Translations under genes and position numbers: made by a program
Notes under the pieces: generated by a model
The model's database searches: none
What the model was told of the DNA's origin: nothing
What the model saw: only the letters and a program-made list of their open reading frames with translations
Shown: positions 42,429 to 51,593 of the stretch, piece by piece
How positions within the stretch are numbered: position 1 is the first letter of the stretch
Layout: each line of letters begins with the position of its first letter
Assembly (NCBI RefSeq): GCF_003460605.1
Contig: NZ_QTVN01000010.1
Location: 2,501-66,500 of the forward strand
Direction: 5' to 3'
DNA length: 64,000 nucleotides
Source of the DNA: Ruminococcus sp. AF31-8BH
Lineage (GTDB): Bacteria > Bacillota > Clostridia > Lachnospirales > Lachnospiraceae

Positions 42429-44681
42429 TCACTGAACAATTGTCGCTAAAAGCATCTCCTGGAGACGGTTGGCAACCATAATGCCTGTAAAGTCTCCCTC
42501 CTGCAGCATCTCCGCTGATACGCTGCCATCGGAGCCGACACTCTGGACTTCCATCTCTGCCGCATCTCCATATGTCACCTGATTGAATACGCTTACCTGC
42601 TTGCCGGCGTCAAACAGCTCCTGAAGGCTGTTGGCCACATACAGACTGCTAGGTGAAATCGTTCCGTTTCCGGAAGGATCTATGGTAACGGTATCCAGGT
42701 CTCCTGTATTGGACAGATTTGCGTTGATCAGACTCTGAAGGTTATTGGATACGTCAATTCCTGTAATATACTGTGCACTGGTGATTGCCTGGCCGCTCTT
42801 TCTCATCTCCTCTACCTGCTGTGCATTCGGATAGAAGGAGGGCTGACGAATATAACGGAAGCTTGCACTGTATGCCTCTCCTACAGTAACGCCATTCTTA
42901 CCGGAAGAACAGTGGACTACGATCCAGTCTCCCGCATCTGTCTTGCCGCAGATAATACCCACGTGGTTGGAGCTGCCGGCTTCCGGACCTCTCTGGAAAA
43001 CCAGGTCTCCAGGCTGGGCGTCTGCCTCGCTTACCACATTGGCTCTCTCCCACTGGTCTGAGGTTCCGTTTCCCACCGCTGCGATCATGGCCTGGTCCCT
43101 GTAACCGTTGATCACAGACCAGGTAACAAAGCCGCTGCAGTCAAGTCCGTAGGCACGAAGAGATCCGGTACTCTGACTTCCCTCTGCAGTCACCTGCTCC
43201 ACACTTCCCCAGTATGGGTCCATGCCGATGGTGGCGGATTTGCCGCCCCAGAAATAGCCAACCTTGCCCACCAGGGAATAGGCAGCTGTGATTACATTCA
43301 CACGCTCCTCTGAAACGTCATCTCCCACGCTCTGTCTTACAAACCCCCTGGCAGCTGTGACAGTGGCGCAAAGAAGCTTGCAGTCTGTCTCCAGGTACTT
43401 CTTGAGCACACCTCGCTCTTCCTTGGGAATCTTGTTCTTCTTGATGTAATCATTAATATGGTAGCAGCCATATGTAACCCTACGGGAATCATTCTCATCC
43501 CGCACAACCGGATTCATCTCTTCAAAAATCCGGGCAAGAGCTTCCTTACAAGACCCATCCAGTGTGTAGGAGGTAACGCCCTGAAGGCTCTGCTCATAGA
43601 TATACACGGCAAGAATGTCCTGCCAGTTGCGTACCAGAAGAGAATCTGCGGAGGTGGTCACACCCCCTGTGGTATCGGATACATCTGTAAGCAGTTTCTT
43701 CACCTTGTATTCAGACTCGATCTGATCCATGATATCTGCAAAATCATCGGAAAAGGTCAGCTGATAATTATCCTTAAGACTGTTCAGATAAAACTCCTTG
43801 CCGGCATGAAGATTGGTGGCATAATAAACAGGGGTTCCCTGGATTGCCTGGACATCTTCCGGAGTCACGGTAGGCGTAGGTGTGGGCGTAAGATTGATGG
43901 TCGCCTCCATCTCGGTCAGCAGCTGGTAATTGGTAACCGCTGCCTTCTCCTGATCTGTAAAGCTGTCGTAGGTCGCCCGAAGCTGCTTTACCTCTTCGAT
44001 CTTCCCTTCGCTGAGTTCTTCCTGGAAGGTCTTATCAATGGATTCGATAAGGGCCTTTACTTTCTTCTGGCTCTCCTCAGATAATTCCGGGAGAATGGTG
44101 GGGGTTACACTGGGTTCCGGGGTCACGCTTGGTTCTGGTGTTATGCTAGGTTCCGGAGTAACCGTAGGTGTCACATCCGGGTCTTCCCCGGGTTCCGGCG
44201 TCACGGTAGGTGTTATATCCGGAGTCTCGCTGGGCTCTGGTGTCACGGTAGGCGTCACATCCGGCTCCTCCCCCGGCTCTGGTGTCACGGTAGGCGTCAC
44301 ATCCGGGGTCTCCCCTGGCTCTGGTGTCACGGTTGGTGTGTCATCCGGGGTCTCACTGGGCTCTGCTGATTCAGAAGGCTGCGGCGTCTGAGTAGGATCT
44401 GCCGGTACCTGGGCAGATGCTTCTGCTGCTTCTGCGGGCTGCGCTGCAGGCATCTGAGTAGGTGCCGCTGTAGGAGTCTGGGTAGGTGCTGCTGTCGGCA
44501 CCTGTGTAGGCACCGTAGCCTTAGCTGCAGCTGTTTCCTGTGCTGTCTCATCTGATTGTATCGCTGCTTCTGTTACTGACAAGGATGTCCCGTCTGCTGC
44601 CAGGACACCAGCCGGACCTGCCAGAGACAGGGCTGCTGCCATGGTGACACATAAACATTTTGTCAGGTATTTATTCTTCAT
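42429..44681 (-). CDS. Secreted NlpC/P60 peptidoglycan hydrolase with Pro/Thr repeats
   Basis: 750 residues. A signal peptide (MKNKYLTKCLCVTMAAALSL...VLAADG) is followed by a Pro/Thr/Glu low-complexity region (about 50-195) with 14-residue repeats of TPTVTPEPGExPDV. A middle domain (about 300-480) is of unknown type. An NlpC/P60 cysteine peptidase domain follows at about 495-640, with catalytic Cys in LDCSGFVTW, His in SNHVGIICG and the third residue in IVVHCSS. It likely cuts stem peptides in the cell wall. Start chosen at 44681 (GGGAG, 12 nt upstream). It is monocistronic with a promoter and a shared terminator. Confidence 0.9.
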   Translation of the reverse strand: MKNKYLTKCLCVTMAAALSLAGPAGVLAADGTSLSVTEAAIQSDETAQETAAAKATVPTQVPTAAPTQTPTAAPTQMPAAQPAEAAEASAQVPADPTQTPQPSESAEPSETPDDTPTVTPEPGETPDVTPTVTPEPGEEPDVTPTVTPEPSETPDITPTVTPEPGEDPDVTPTVTPEPSITPEPSVTPEPSVTPTILPELSEESQKKVKALIESIDKTFQEELSEGKIEEVKQLRATYDSFTDQEKAAVTNYQLLTEMEATINLTPTPTPTVTPEDVQAIQGTPVYYATNLHAGKEFYLNSLKDNYQLTFSDDFADIMDQIESEYKVKKLLTDVSDTTGGVTTSADSLLVRNWQDILAVYIYEQSLQGVTSYTLDGSCKEALARIFEEMNPVVRDENDSRRVTYGCYHINDYIKKNKIPKEERGVLKKYLETDCKLLCATVTAARGFVRQSVGDDVSEERVNVITAAYSLVGKVGYFWGGKSATIGMDPYWGSVEQVTAEGSQSTGSLRAYGLDCSGFVTWSVINGYRDQAMIAAVGNGTSDQWERANVVSEADAQPGDLVFQRGPEAGSSNHVGIICGKTDAGDWIVVHCSSGKNGVTVGEAYSASFRYIRQPSFYPNAQQVEEMRKSGQAITSAQYITGIDVSNNLQSLINANLSNTGDLDTVTIDPSGNGTISPSSLYVANSLQELFDAGKQVSVFNQVTYGDAAEMEVQSVGSDGSVSAEMLQEGDFTGIMVANRLQEMLLATIVQ
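44097..44369. repeat. Tandem 42-bp repeats in the NlpC/P60 gene
   Basis: About five 42-bp units coding TPTVTPEPGExPDV, followed by shorter TPEPSV units. The region is probably length-variable between strains. Confidence 0.8.
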
Positions 44682-44787
44682 ATTTAAAAGATGCTCCCTT
44701 CTATCTATGAACATCCCTTTACTCCCCTAATATAAAGGTATGCATTTTTACTGCAAAAACAGTTCGTCTTAAATATTAACACGAATT

Positions 44788-44816
44788 ATTGTAGCATACT
44801 AGCCCTTCTAAATCAA
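44788..44816 (-). promoter_or_regulatory. Promoter of the NlpC/P60 gene
   Basis: Minus strand TTGATT, 17-bp spacer, TACAAT, extended by TGC. Confidence 0.7.
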
Positions 44817-44935
44817 CCGTCCTCAAAATATCCGGCTGGATTTTCGTAAATTTTCATTTTTTGTTCACAGAATAAGGACAGAGCAAAAAGGTATTTCCCC
44901 CATCCCTTCTTTCCATAGAACAGACCTGTACGCAG

Positions 44936-45003
44936 GCAAAAAGAGCCGTCAGGATCGGTCTTCCGCAGAACAGATTCTGTGGATTCCCGGTACCTGACGG
45001 CTC
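44936..45003 (-). terminator. Terminator of the phospholipase-like gene
   Basis: Minus strand GAGCCGTCAGG pairs with CCTGACGGCTC, followed by TTTTTG; the loop holds a second hairpin, CAGAATC-TGTTCTG. Confidence 0.8.
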
Positions 45004-45021
45004 AAAATGACTTCGATGCGA

Positions 45022-45618
45022 TCAGCACGCAACCGGAAACAGAATATTCTCGCTGCCCAGCCGGACTGCTGCCAGCTGCAGGATTCCATGAATGACCTGT
45101 GAACAGATTCTGAGAATATACTGAATATCTTCTACAATATTTCTTTCCTTGAGAAGATACCCTTCATGCGCTTTCTTAATGTATGCCACAAGCTCCTGGA
45201 AACTTCCGAAGTAAACCGGAATGATGGTCAGCTGTGCTGCCGCTCCGCTGTTTATGTAGCGCTTCAGATAGTTCTTAAGGTGCTTCTCGTATTTATTATG
45301 TTCATACAGATTGCCAGTGAAGTTCTTATTATGGGGAAAAGTGAAATAATCCGCCATATAATGCATGACTTCTCCGGCTCTGCGCCAGTAAACGCGTTCC
45401 TTGCACTCCTGGGGACTACTGTTGACAAGAGCCTCCATCTTCCTCTGCACCTCATCAAAGGTACCGAAATACTCATGCTTCTTCGTCAGAAAAGACGGCT
45501 TGATGTCTGGAAGGATACTTCCCAGGCAGAACGCCTTTCTGTGGGACTGCAGGCTCTTTGTAGCAGGCATCTGGTCTGCCAGATATCTAGCTACCAGTAT
45601 ATGGGATTTCTTACGCAA
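45022..45618 (-). CDS. Zinc-dependent phospholipase C-like protein
   Basis: 198 residues with the metal-binding pattern of the phospholipase C/S1-P1 fold: SHILVARYLAD at the start, FCLGSILPDIKPSF, KHEYFGTF and VMHYMADYFTFPHN (His and Asp ligands). No signal peptide, unlike the secreted toxins, so a cytosolic role is likely. Members in Lachnospiraceae are short and of unknown substrate. No strong ribosome-binding site is obvious; GAAAGAAGAGGAAACG precedes the start. Confidence 0.8.
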   Translation of the reverse strand: MRKKSHILVARYLADQMPATKSLQSHRKAFCLGSILPDIKPSFLTKKHEYFGTFDEVQRKMEALVNSSPQECKERVYWRRAGEVMHYMADYFTFPHNKNFTGNLYEHNKYEKHLKNYLKRYINSGAAAQLTIIPVYFGSFQELVAYIKKAHEGYLLKERNIVEDIQYILRICSQVIHGILQLAAVRLGSENILFPVAC

Positions 45619-45793
45619 TCGTTTCCTCTTCTTTCCTGTTCTTATCCATTGTACCAGATAAGAATCATCAAACTGTAAAAAGCGTTTGTATGTGCTTTTT
45701 CGGTTAACGTCATCAATATCTAATATAGCAGAAACTTATGTAAATTTCAAAATAAATTTTCATGATTTTCTGTGAATTTTTTTCCTTCTGCAC

Positions 45794-45876
45794 GAACAGG
45801 TTGCACAAGAATTAGTCTTGGCTTACCACCTGAACGATAACCGGAATTTTGCAGCTGCAACCTGCTCTTGTTTTTT
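45794..45876 (+). other. Long hairpin with T run, no gene before it
   Basis: GAACAGGTTGCA pairs with TGCAACCTG-C-TC across about 50 nt, followed by TTGTTTTTTC. It looks like an intrinsic terminator or attenuator on the plus strand, but no plus-strand gene precedes it. It could end a small RNA or a leader. Confidence 0.45.
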
Positions 45877-45896
45877 CATGTCATATATTGTATGAT
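45868..45896 (+). promoter_or_regulatory. Promoter of the polysaccharide deacetylase gene
   Basis: TTGTTT, 17-bp spacer, TATGAT. The leader has a GATGCCAG/CTGGCATC hairpin at about 45906-45937. Confidence 0.45.
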
Positions 45897-45968
45897 TAGA
45901 AAGAATGATGCCAGGCGGCAGACACTTCTGGCATCCTACTATAATGAGTTTCATAAAGGAGGAATTTT

Positions 45969-47327
45969 ATGTCAGGCCATAAACCGCATACGAACAAGGG
46001 GCTGGCAGTTGCAGCTGTTCTTATGTGTCTTGGCTGCGGAATTGCCTTTACACAGTCTTCCGCAGCGCCCTCTCCCATTGAGGACACCAAGGCGCCGGAT
46101 ATGTTCGTAGCAGGGAATGCGGATGATTCCGCACTCCAGTCTGGTGGCGGGACAGCTTTGGATACCGATCATACAGAAGGGGAACAGCAGACAGAAGAGC
46201 CATCTTCGGCACCTGCCGATACCCCCACCCCGGAGCCATCTCCTACAGAACAGCCGGAAGCCGTGATCACAGCTTCACCGGAAGCTTCTGAAGGAACCTG
46301 GACCCCAGTTGGAAGCAGCTGGTACTTCATGGTAAACGGCGCAGGATACACCGGATGGCTGACCGATACCGACAGCCGCCGCTATTATTTTGACGCAAAC
46401 GGCGTGATGCAGACCGGATGGCTGGAGCTGGATGACAGCCGCTACTATCTGAACGCCGACGGAGTTCTGCAGACAGGTGATGTCACCATAGACGGACAGG
46501 TTTATCATTTTGATGCCAACGGGGTACAGCAGGGTGATCCTACAGACGGCAGTTCTGATACCGGACTGGTATTTTATATGAACACAGCTTCCGGGGAACA
46601 GGCTTCTTCCGCAGAAGGCACCGCAGATCCTATAGCTTCTGCAGCAGGTGATTCCTCATCTGCAGCGGAAGCTTCTGTTTCATCTGAAGGGGACGGTGAG
46701 CAGCCGCCAGAACCAACACCTACGCCAGAACCAAAGGGAATGATCGCCCTTACCTTTGACGACGGGCCAAGTGATTTCACCGACCGTCTGCTTGACTGTC
46801 TGGAAGCCAATAATGCAAGGGCTACTTTTTTCCTGGTAGGCCAGGAGATCGAATACTTCCAGGAGCCTCTGTCCAGAATGGAGGAACTTGGCTGTGAGAT
46901 TGGCAACCATTCCTTTGATCACGCAGATCTTGCCACCCTTTCCGCAGAGGACGTGACCAGCCAGCTTTCCCGCACAGATGAAGAGATTCAGAATCTGGTG
47001 GGACATAGCGCTACTGTGGTGCGCCCGCCCTATGGTTCTTTTAATGATACTGTAGCAGGGATTGCTGCAAGACCTCTGATCATGTGGTCTGTGGATACCC
47101 TGGACTGGGAGACGCAGAATGCGGATTCTACTGTCCAGAATGTGATGGATAATGCCCAGGATGGCGCGATCATCCTGATGCACGATATTTTTAAGGAATC
47201 TGTAGATGCTGCGGAGGTCTTTATTCCACAGCTGATCCAGGAGGGATATCAGCTGGTTACAGTCAGTGAGCTGGCTGCGGCCAAGGGTATCACACTGGAA
47301 GCCGGAACTTCCTATGGAGCTTTCTGA
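45969..47327 (+). CDS. Cell-surface polysaccharide deacetylase with wall-binding repeats
   Basis: 452 residues. It has an N-terminal signal or anchor (LAVAAVLMCLGCGIAF), a Ser/Thr/Pro linker, choline-binding-type repeats (GSSWYFMVNGAGYTGWL, YYFDANGVMQTGWLE, YHFDANGVQQG, about 110-200), a second linker and a NodB deacetylase domain (about 255-440). NodB motifs are all present: TFDDGPS, GNHSFDHADL (two metal His), RPPYGSFN, DTLDWE and LMHD. It probably deacetylates peptidoglycan or another wall glycan. AAGGAGGAATTTT precedes the ATG. Confidence 0.93.
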   Translation: MSGHKPHTNKGLAVAAVLMCLGCGIAFTQSSAAPSPIEDTKAPDMFVAGNADDSALQSGGGTALDTDHTEGEQQTEEPSSAPADTPTPEPSPTEQPEAVITASPEASEGTWTPVGSSWYFMVNGAGYTGWLTDTDSRRYYFDANGVMQTGWLELDDSRYYLNADGVLQTGDVTIDGQVYHFDANGVQQGDPTDGSSDTGLVFYMNTASGEQASSAEGTADPIASAAGDSSSAAEASVSSEGDGEQPPEPTPTPEPKGMIALTFDDGPSDFTDRLLDCLEANNARATFFLVGQEIEYFQEPLSRMEELGCEIGNHSFDHADLATLSAEDVTSQLSRTDEEIQNLVGHSATVVRPPYGSFNDTVAGIAARPLIMWSVDTLDWETQNADSTVQNVMDNAQDGAIILMHDIFKESVDAAEVFIPQLIQEGYQLVTVSELAAAKGITLEAGTSYGAF

Positions 47328-47373
47328 TTTTTAACCTGTTTAAAATACTTCAGGAAAAAACCTGTTTCTCTGC

Positions 47374-47416
47374 AAAAAAAGAACTGCCCCAAATATACGG
47401 CAGTTCTTTTTATTTT
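47374..47416. terminator. Bidirectional terminator
   Basis: AAAAAGAACTGCC pairs with GGCAGTTCTTTTT between convergent genes. Confidence 0.88.
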
Positions 47417-47419
47417 GCA

Positions 47420-48346
47420 TTATTCAGTTTTCTCTTGGAGAAGGCTGTTGTGAACGTAAGCTTCTGTACCATCGTAATCGATCTGTACCCACTCACCGTC
47501 CTCGCCTTTCTTCTCAACCTCAGTACCGGCGGATAAACCTCCCAGTATCTCCGCATCACTGCTGGCTGCTGCACGGACATTACAATCCTCTGTAACTACC
47601 AGAATCGTTCCCTCTGCTGTGTCCTCAGATCCGGTGTCATCTTCACCAAGTCCTTCAAGGAATGTGGTAAGTGCCGGGTCGGAAGCCTGTGCATCGTCAT
47701 ACAGCTTCTTCACCTTGTCCTTCAATTCCTTGACATCATCATCCTGTCGCAGAGAAACTTCATATTTCGTTATTTCGTCGCTGTCATCATGAACAGCGCC
47801 ATCAATCTTCCAATTCCCGTCTGTGTCCTTCACTACGTAGAACTCAGCAAGCGCAGGTACCTTTGTATCAATCCCCTGACAGATGTAGTAAAAACAGGAA
47901 TATACTACATAGGAATCGTCATCAAGCCCCTTTTTCGTGTAGATATCTCCAGCCTCATACCCTTCAATGTATTTCGCATTGGTAATCTTGGACTCATCTG
48001 ATGGTGCAAGATTATCCACAAGAGTACGCAGCGTCGCAATATCTTTATCCCCCAGAGCTTTATAATAGCTCTTGATCAATGAAGTAATCTCTTCATTAGC
48101 CGTCTCCATGGGATTGGCGTCTTTCTTCCCGTCAGTCTCCCCATCATTTGCCGGAGAAGAAGGAACATTTCCCTGGTCGTTGTCTGCTGTCGTCTGATTC
48201 TCCACTGTGTCCTTACTGGAATCGCCCTTCCCGCTTCCCATAAATGCACGGACACCGAAGAACAGGACAACCACGATTAACAGAATCGCTCCGCCAAGCA
48301 TAAAATAGCGAAGGTTATCTGATAACCATTCTCTGAAATTATCCAA
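47420..48346 (-). CDS. Membrane-anchored SH3b-domain protein
   Basis: 308 residues: short cytoplasmic start, one transmembrane helix (FMLGGAILLIVVVLFFGVRAFM), a Ser/Asp-rich linker, a NTF2-like middle domain (ITSLIKSYYKALGDKD, about 85-215) and a C-terminal bacterial SH3 domain (VVTEDCNVRAAASSDAEILGGL...). The frame opens at an ATG inside the tRNA, which cannot be the start. TTG at 48346 with AAGGAGG 8 nt upstream is the likely one. It lies 52 bp after the tRNA gene on the same strand and may share its transcript. Probably a wall-sensing or binding protein. Confidence 0.83.
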   Translation of the reverse strand: MDNFREWLSDNLRYFMLGGAILLIVVVLFFGVRAFMGSGKGDSSKDTVENQTTADNDQGNVPSSPANDGETDGKKDANPMETANEEITSLIKSYYKALGDKDIATLRTLVDNLAPSDESKITNAKYIEGYEAGDIYTKKGLDDDSYVVYSCFYYICQGIDTKVPALAEFYVVKDTDGNWKIDGAVHDDSDEITKYEVSLRQDDDVKELKDKVKKLYDDAQASDPALTTFLEGLGEDDTGSEDTAEGTILVVTEDCNVRAAASSDAEILGGLSAGTEVEKKGEDGEWVQIDYDGTEAYVHNSLLQEKTE

Positions 48347-48398
48347 GTTCTTGTCCTCCTTAATACAACGCACCGGAACGCCCGATCGTTCCAGGCAA

Positions 48399-48470
48399 TA
48401 CACCTGAAGGGAATCGAACCCCCGCACATGGTACCGGAAACCACTGCTCTATCCACTGAGCTACAGGTGC
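48399..48470 (-). tRNA. tRNA-Arg (anticodon CCG)
   Basis: Minus strand cloverleaf: acceptor GCACCTG/CAGGTGT (G-U first pair), D arm GCTC-AGTGGATA-GAGC, anticodon stem GTGGT/ACCAT with loop TTCCGGT, and T arm with TTCGATT. Discriminator A; CCA is not encoded. Confidence 0.95.
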
Positions 48471-48523
48471 ATAAAAAACTCGAGTTGTTGAATTATCAAT
48501 GTACAACCACTTCGACTTTGAAA

Positions 48524-48552
48524 AGTATAGCACAATATCGGGCTGATGTAAA
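48524..48552 (-). promoter_or_regulatory. Promoter of the tRNA-Arg gene
   Basis: Minus strand TTTACA, 17-bp spacer, TATACT, extended by TGC. Confidence 0.75.
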
Positions 48553-48595
48553 GTTTTTTCTTTTGGTTGAATATTTAGGTTTAATGGTGAAATAG

Positions 48596-48625
48596 GAAGA
48601 GAAATCCGGGTGAGGATTTCTCTTC
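48596..48625 (-). terminator. Hairpin after metA, probable terminator
   Basis: GAAGAGAAATCC-TCACCC-GGATTTCTCTTC on the minus strand, a perfect 12-bp stem. The T run is weak (CTATTT). Confidence 0.6.
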
Positions 48626-48679
48626 GCCGATAATCCACTGTATTTCTTTCTCAGCCTGAAAAAACATCTGCTCCTGTCT

Positions 48680-49612
48680 TTACTTCCCGCTGAAATCCGG
48701 TGTTCCGTACAGGTTGTACGGGGTTGCCTGGTAGACGTAGTAATTCAGCCAGTTTGTGTACAGATTATTAGCGTGGGCTCTCCAGAGAAGCTGGGGGCCG
48801 TTATCCGGATTGTTATCCCTGTAATAGTTCTTTGGCATTTCGATGGGAAGGCCTTTAGAAAGGTCGCGCTTGTACTCGCCATCCAGGGTGACCCGGTCGT
48901 ATTCCGGATGGCCCATGACGAAGATCTTGCGGCCATCTTCTGCCATGGCAAGGAACAGGCCTGCCTCGTCGGATTCTGCCAGAACAGTAAGGTCCTTGCA
49001 GGCGTGTACGTCCGCAATGGGAACCTCTGTGTGTCTGGAGTGCGGTGCCAGGAACACATCATCAAAGCCTCTTACCAGCGGGATCTTGCGGTTCATTACC
49101 TTGTGCCAGAAAAGGCCGAACATTTTCTTGTCCAGCATACGCTTTTTCAAGCCATAGAAATGGTAGAGCGCTGCCTGGGCTGCCCAACACAGGAAAATGG
49201 TGGAGGTCACATGGGTCTCGGACCAGTCCATGATCCTGGTCACCTCTTCCCAGTAATCTACCTCTTCAAATTCCATCTGCTCAACAGGTGCGCCGGTGAT
49301 GATCATTCCGTCGAATTTCTTGTCCTTCAGCTCTGTGAAGGTCTGATAGAATTTGTTCAGATGGCTTCGGGATGTGTTCTTTGCCTGATGGGACTCTACG
49401 GCCATGAAGCTTACATCTACCTGCAGAGGGGTGTTGGAAAGGGAACGAAGCAGCTGAAGCTCGGTCTCTTCCTTCAAAGGCATCAGGTTCAGGATCAGGA
49501 TGTAGATCGGACGGATGTCCTGGTGCATGGCACGGTTCTCATCCATGACGAATAAGTTTTCTTTTTCCAGTATTTCCTTGACCGGAAGGTCACTTTGTAT
49601 TTTAATTGGCAT
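48680..49612 (-). CDS. metA: Homoserine O-acyltransferase MetA, probably acetyl-CoA specific
   Basis: Activates homoserine for methionine synthesis. 310 residues with catalytic Cys142 in STIFLCWAAQAA, the GHPEYDR motif and the His/Glu region. Residue 111 is Glu (TGAPVEQMEFEE). Published work on MetA enzymes linked Glu at this site to acetyl-CoA use and Gly, as in E. coli, to succinyl-CoA, so O-acetylhomoserine is the likely product. GAGGAGGAAAT precedes the ATG, 25 bp after ligA, so it is read as the last gene of the pseudouridine synthase-ligA-metA operon. Confidence 0.93.
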   Translation of the reverse strand: MPIKIQSDLPVKEILEKENLFVMDENRAMHQDIRPIYILILNLMPLKEETELQLLRSLSNTPLQVDVSFMAVESHQAKNTSRSHLNKFYQTFTELKDKKFDGMIITGAPVEQMEFEEVDYWEEVTRIMDWSETHVTSTIFLCWAAQAALYHFYGLKKRMLDKKMFGLFWHKVMNRKIPLVRGFDDVFLAPHSRHTEVPIADVHACKDLTVLAESDEAGLFLAMAEDGRKIFVMGHPEYDRVTLDGEYKRDLSKGLPIEMPKNYYRDNNPDNGPQLLWRAHANNLYTNWLNYYVYQATPYNLYGTPDFSGK

Positions 49613-49637
49613 TTTATTTCCTCCTCTATGTGAATTC

Positions 49638-51593
49638 TTACTCTCCCGCTAATTCCAGGAAATCCTCTTCTGACAGAATAGGAATTCCAAGCTCCTGTGC
49701 TTTCTTATTTTTGGAAGAGCCGGAAGTTTTATCGTTGTTAATTAAATAGTCGGTTTTCTTGGTCACGGAGCCGGTCACCTTGCCGCCTCTTGCCTCAATA
49801 AAGGCTTTCGCCTCAGAGCGGTTGGCAAAATGCTCCACGCTTCCCGTGATGACAAAGGTTTTGCCCGCAAATACCTGCTCCCCAGCGGTCTCCTCACGGA
49901 TCAGGTGAAGATGGCCAAGCAGATGGTCAAGCTTCTTATTATTCTCTTCACTGGAAAAATAATCTGCCAGGCTGCCTGCCAGCACCGGGCCAATCCCCTC
50001 AATGGAGTTGATCTCTTCTGCATCCGCATGGCGGATTTTCTCAATGTCATCGTCAAAATATCTGCAGATCACTCTGGCATTGGCAAGACCGATTCCTGCG
50101 ATTCCAAGGCTGTAGATCACCTTGGCAAGAGTGGTCTCTTTGGCTTTCTCAAGGCTTGCCATCAGGTTGTCAAAGGACTTTTGTCCGAAGCCTTCCATCT
50201 CTACGATCTGATCCTTATATTTTCCGATTTCAAAAATATCTCCCAGATTGTGGATAAAGCCCATGGCAATAAATTTCTCCAGGGTTGCCTCGGAAAGGCC
50301 GTCAATGTTCATGGCATCCCGGCTGGTAAATAGGCTGAAGGACTTGATCTTCTTTGCCACACAGTCCGGGTTCATGCAGTAAAGGGTCTCCACATCGTTC
50401 TCCTTGCGGATTCTGGCCTCGTGACCGCATACGGGACATTTGTCCGGAATTACCAGGTTGCCGCTTCTGGTAAGGTTCTCCGCGATCTGGGGAATGATCA
50501 TATTCGCCTTATAGACCTTGATGGTATCCCCGATTCCAAGCTGCAGTTCCTTTACAATGCTGATGTTGTGCACGCTGGCACGGCTCACTGTGGTGCCTTC
50601 CAGCTCCACAGGCTCAAAAATCGCCACCGGGTTGATCAGTCCGGTTCTGGACGGGCTCCATTCCATATCCACCAGCTTGGTCTCCCGCATTTCATCCGCC
50701 CATTTGAAAGCGAAGGAATTCCTTGGAAATTTGGCAGTGCTTCCAAGAGATTCGCCGTAGGCAATGTCATCATAGGTAACCACCAGCCCGTCTGATGGAA
50801 AATCATTGTTCACGATTGCGGTGGAAAAATAATTCATTGCCTCATCAAGGCTTGTGGAAGTTACCACCTTGTATTCCACCACCTCAAAGCCCTGCTCCTT
50901 CAGCCAGATAAACTGCTGTTCCCGGGAATTATGGAAATCCACATCCTGGACGCTTACCAGGGCAAAAGCATAGAACCGCACATTTCGTCTGGCTGTGATC
51001 TCGTTGTTCAGCTGGCGCACGGAACCGCTGCACAGATTTCTGGGGTTTTTATATTTGGCATCTGCATCTCCGATGGTCTCATTGATGCGCTCAAATTCTG
51101 AGTAAGTAATAATGGCCTCTCCCCGGAGCACAAGCTGTCCTTTGTAGGGAATGCGAAGAGGAATGTTCTTAAACACTTTTGCGTTGTTGGTGATGACCTC
51201 GCCTACGATTCCATTGCCTCTTGTGACGGCTTTCACAAGCTCTCCGTTTTCATAGGTAAGAACAATGGTCAGGCCGTCCAGCTTCCAGGACAGAAGGCAT
51301 CTGTGCTCTCCGATAAAGCTTCTTAATACCTCACGGTCCTTTGTTTTGTCAAGGGACAGCATGGGGCTTGGATGCTCTTCCTTGGGAAGCTCGTTTACTG
51401 CCTCATATCCTACGCGGACAGTGGGGCTATTTGTGAGAACGGTGCCTGTTTCTTTTTCCAGCTGCTCCAGCTGGTCGTACAGGCTGTCGTACTCCTGATT
51501 GCTCATGATTTCCCTGTCTTCCTGGTAGTACGCCTTCGCGGCGCCATTCAGGGTTTCTACCAGTTCTTTCATTCGCTGTAGAGAATTTTCCAT
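49638..51593 (-). CDS. ligA: NAD-dependent DNA ligase
   Basis: Seals nicks in replication and repair. 651 residues: adenylation domain with the active-site Lys in LLSWKLDGLTIVLTYENG, OB fold, four-Cys zinc finger (CPVCGHEARIRKENDVETLYCMNPDC), helix-hairpin-helix region (IAGIGLANARVI, INSIEGIGPVLAGS) and a C-terminal BRCT domain (GKTFVITGSVEHFANRSEAKAFIEARGG). It is somewhat short at the N-terminus for LigA. ATG at 51593 has AAACAGGAGGACATC. The upstream pseudouridine synthase frame runs 167 nt into it. Confidence 0.94.
   Translation of the reverse strand: MENSLQRMKELVETLNGAAKAYYQEDREIMSNQEYDSLYDQLEQLEKETGTVLTNSPTVRVGYEAVNELPKEEHPSPMLSLDKTKDREVLRSFIGEHRCLLSWKLDGLTIVLTYENGELVKAVTRGNGIVGEVITNNAKVFKNIPLRIPYKGQLVLRGEAIITYSEFERINETIGDADAKYKNPRNLCSGSVRQLNNEITARRNVRFYAFALVSVQDVDFHNSREQQFIWLKEQGFEVVEYKVVTSTSLDEAMNYFSTAIVNNDFPSDGLVVTYDDIAYGESLGSTAKFPRNSFAFKWADEMRETKLVDMEWSPSRTGLINPVAIFEPVELEGTTVSRASVHNISIVKELQLGIGDTIKVYKANMIIPQIAENLTRSGNLVIPDKCPVCGHEARIRKENDVETLYCMNPDCVAKKIKSFSLFTSRDAMNIDGLSEATLEKFIAMGFIHNLGDIFEIGKYKDQIVEMEGFGQKSFDNLMASLEKAKETTLAKVIYSLGIAGIGLANARVICRYFDDDIEKIRHADAEEINSIEGIGPVLAGSLADYFSSEENNKKLDHLLGHLHLIREETAGEQVFAGKTFVITGSVEHFANRSEAKAFIEARGGKVTGSVTKKTDYLINNDKTSGSSKNKKAQELGIPILSEEDFLELAGE

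Noticed and set aside
44097..44369. Possible CRISPR-like direct repeats
   Set aside because: The repeats are in frame, without unique spacers, and encode a Pro/Thr linker of the NlpC/P60 protein.
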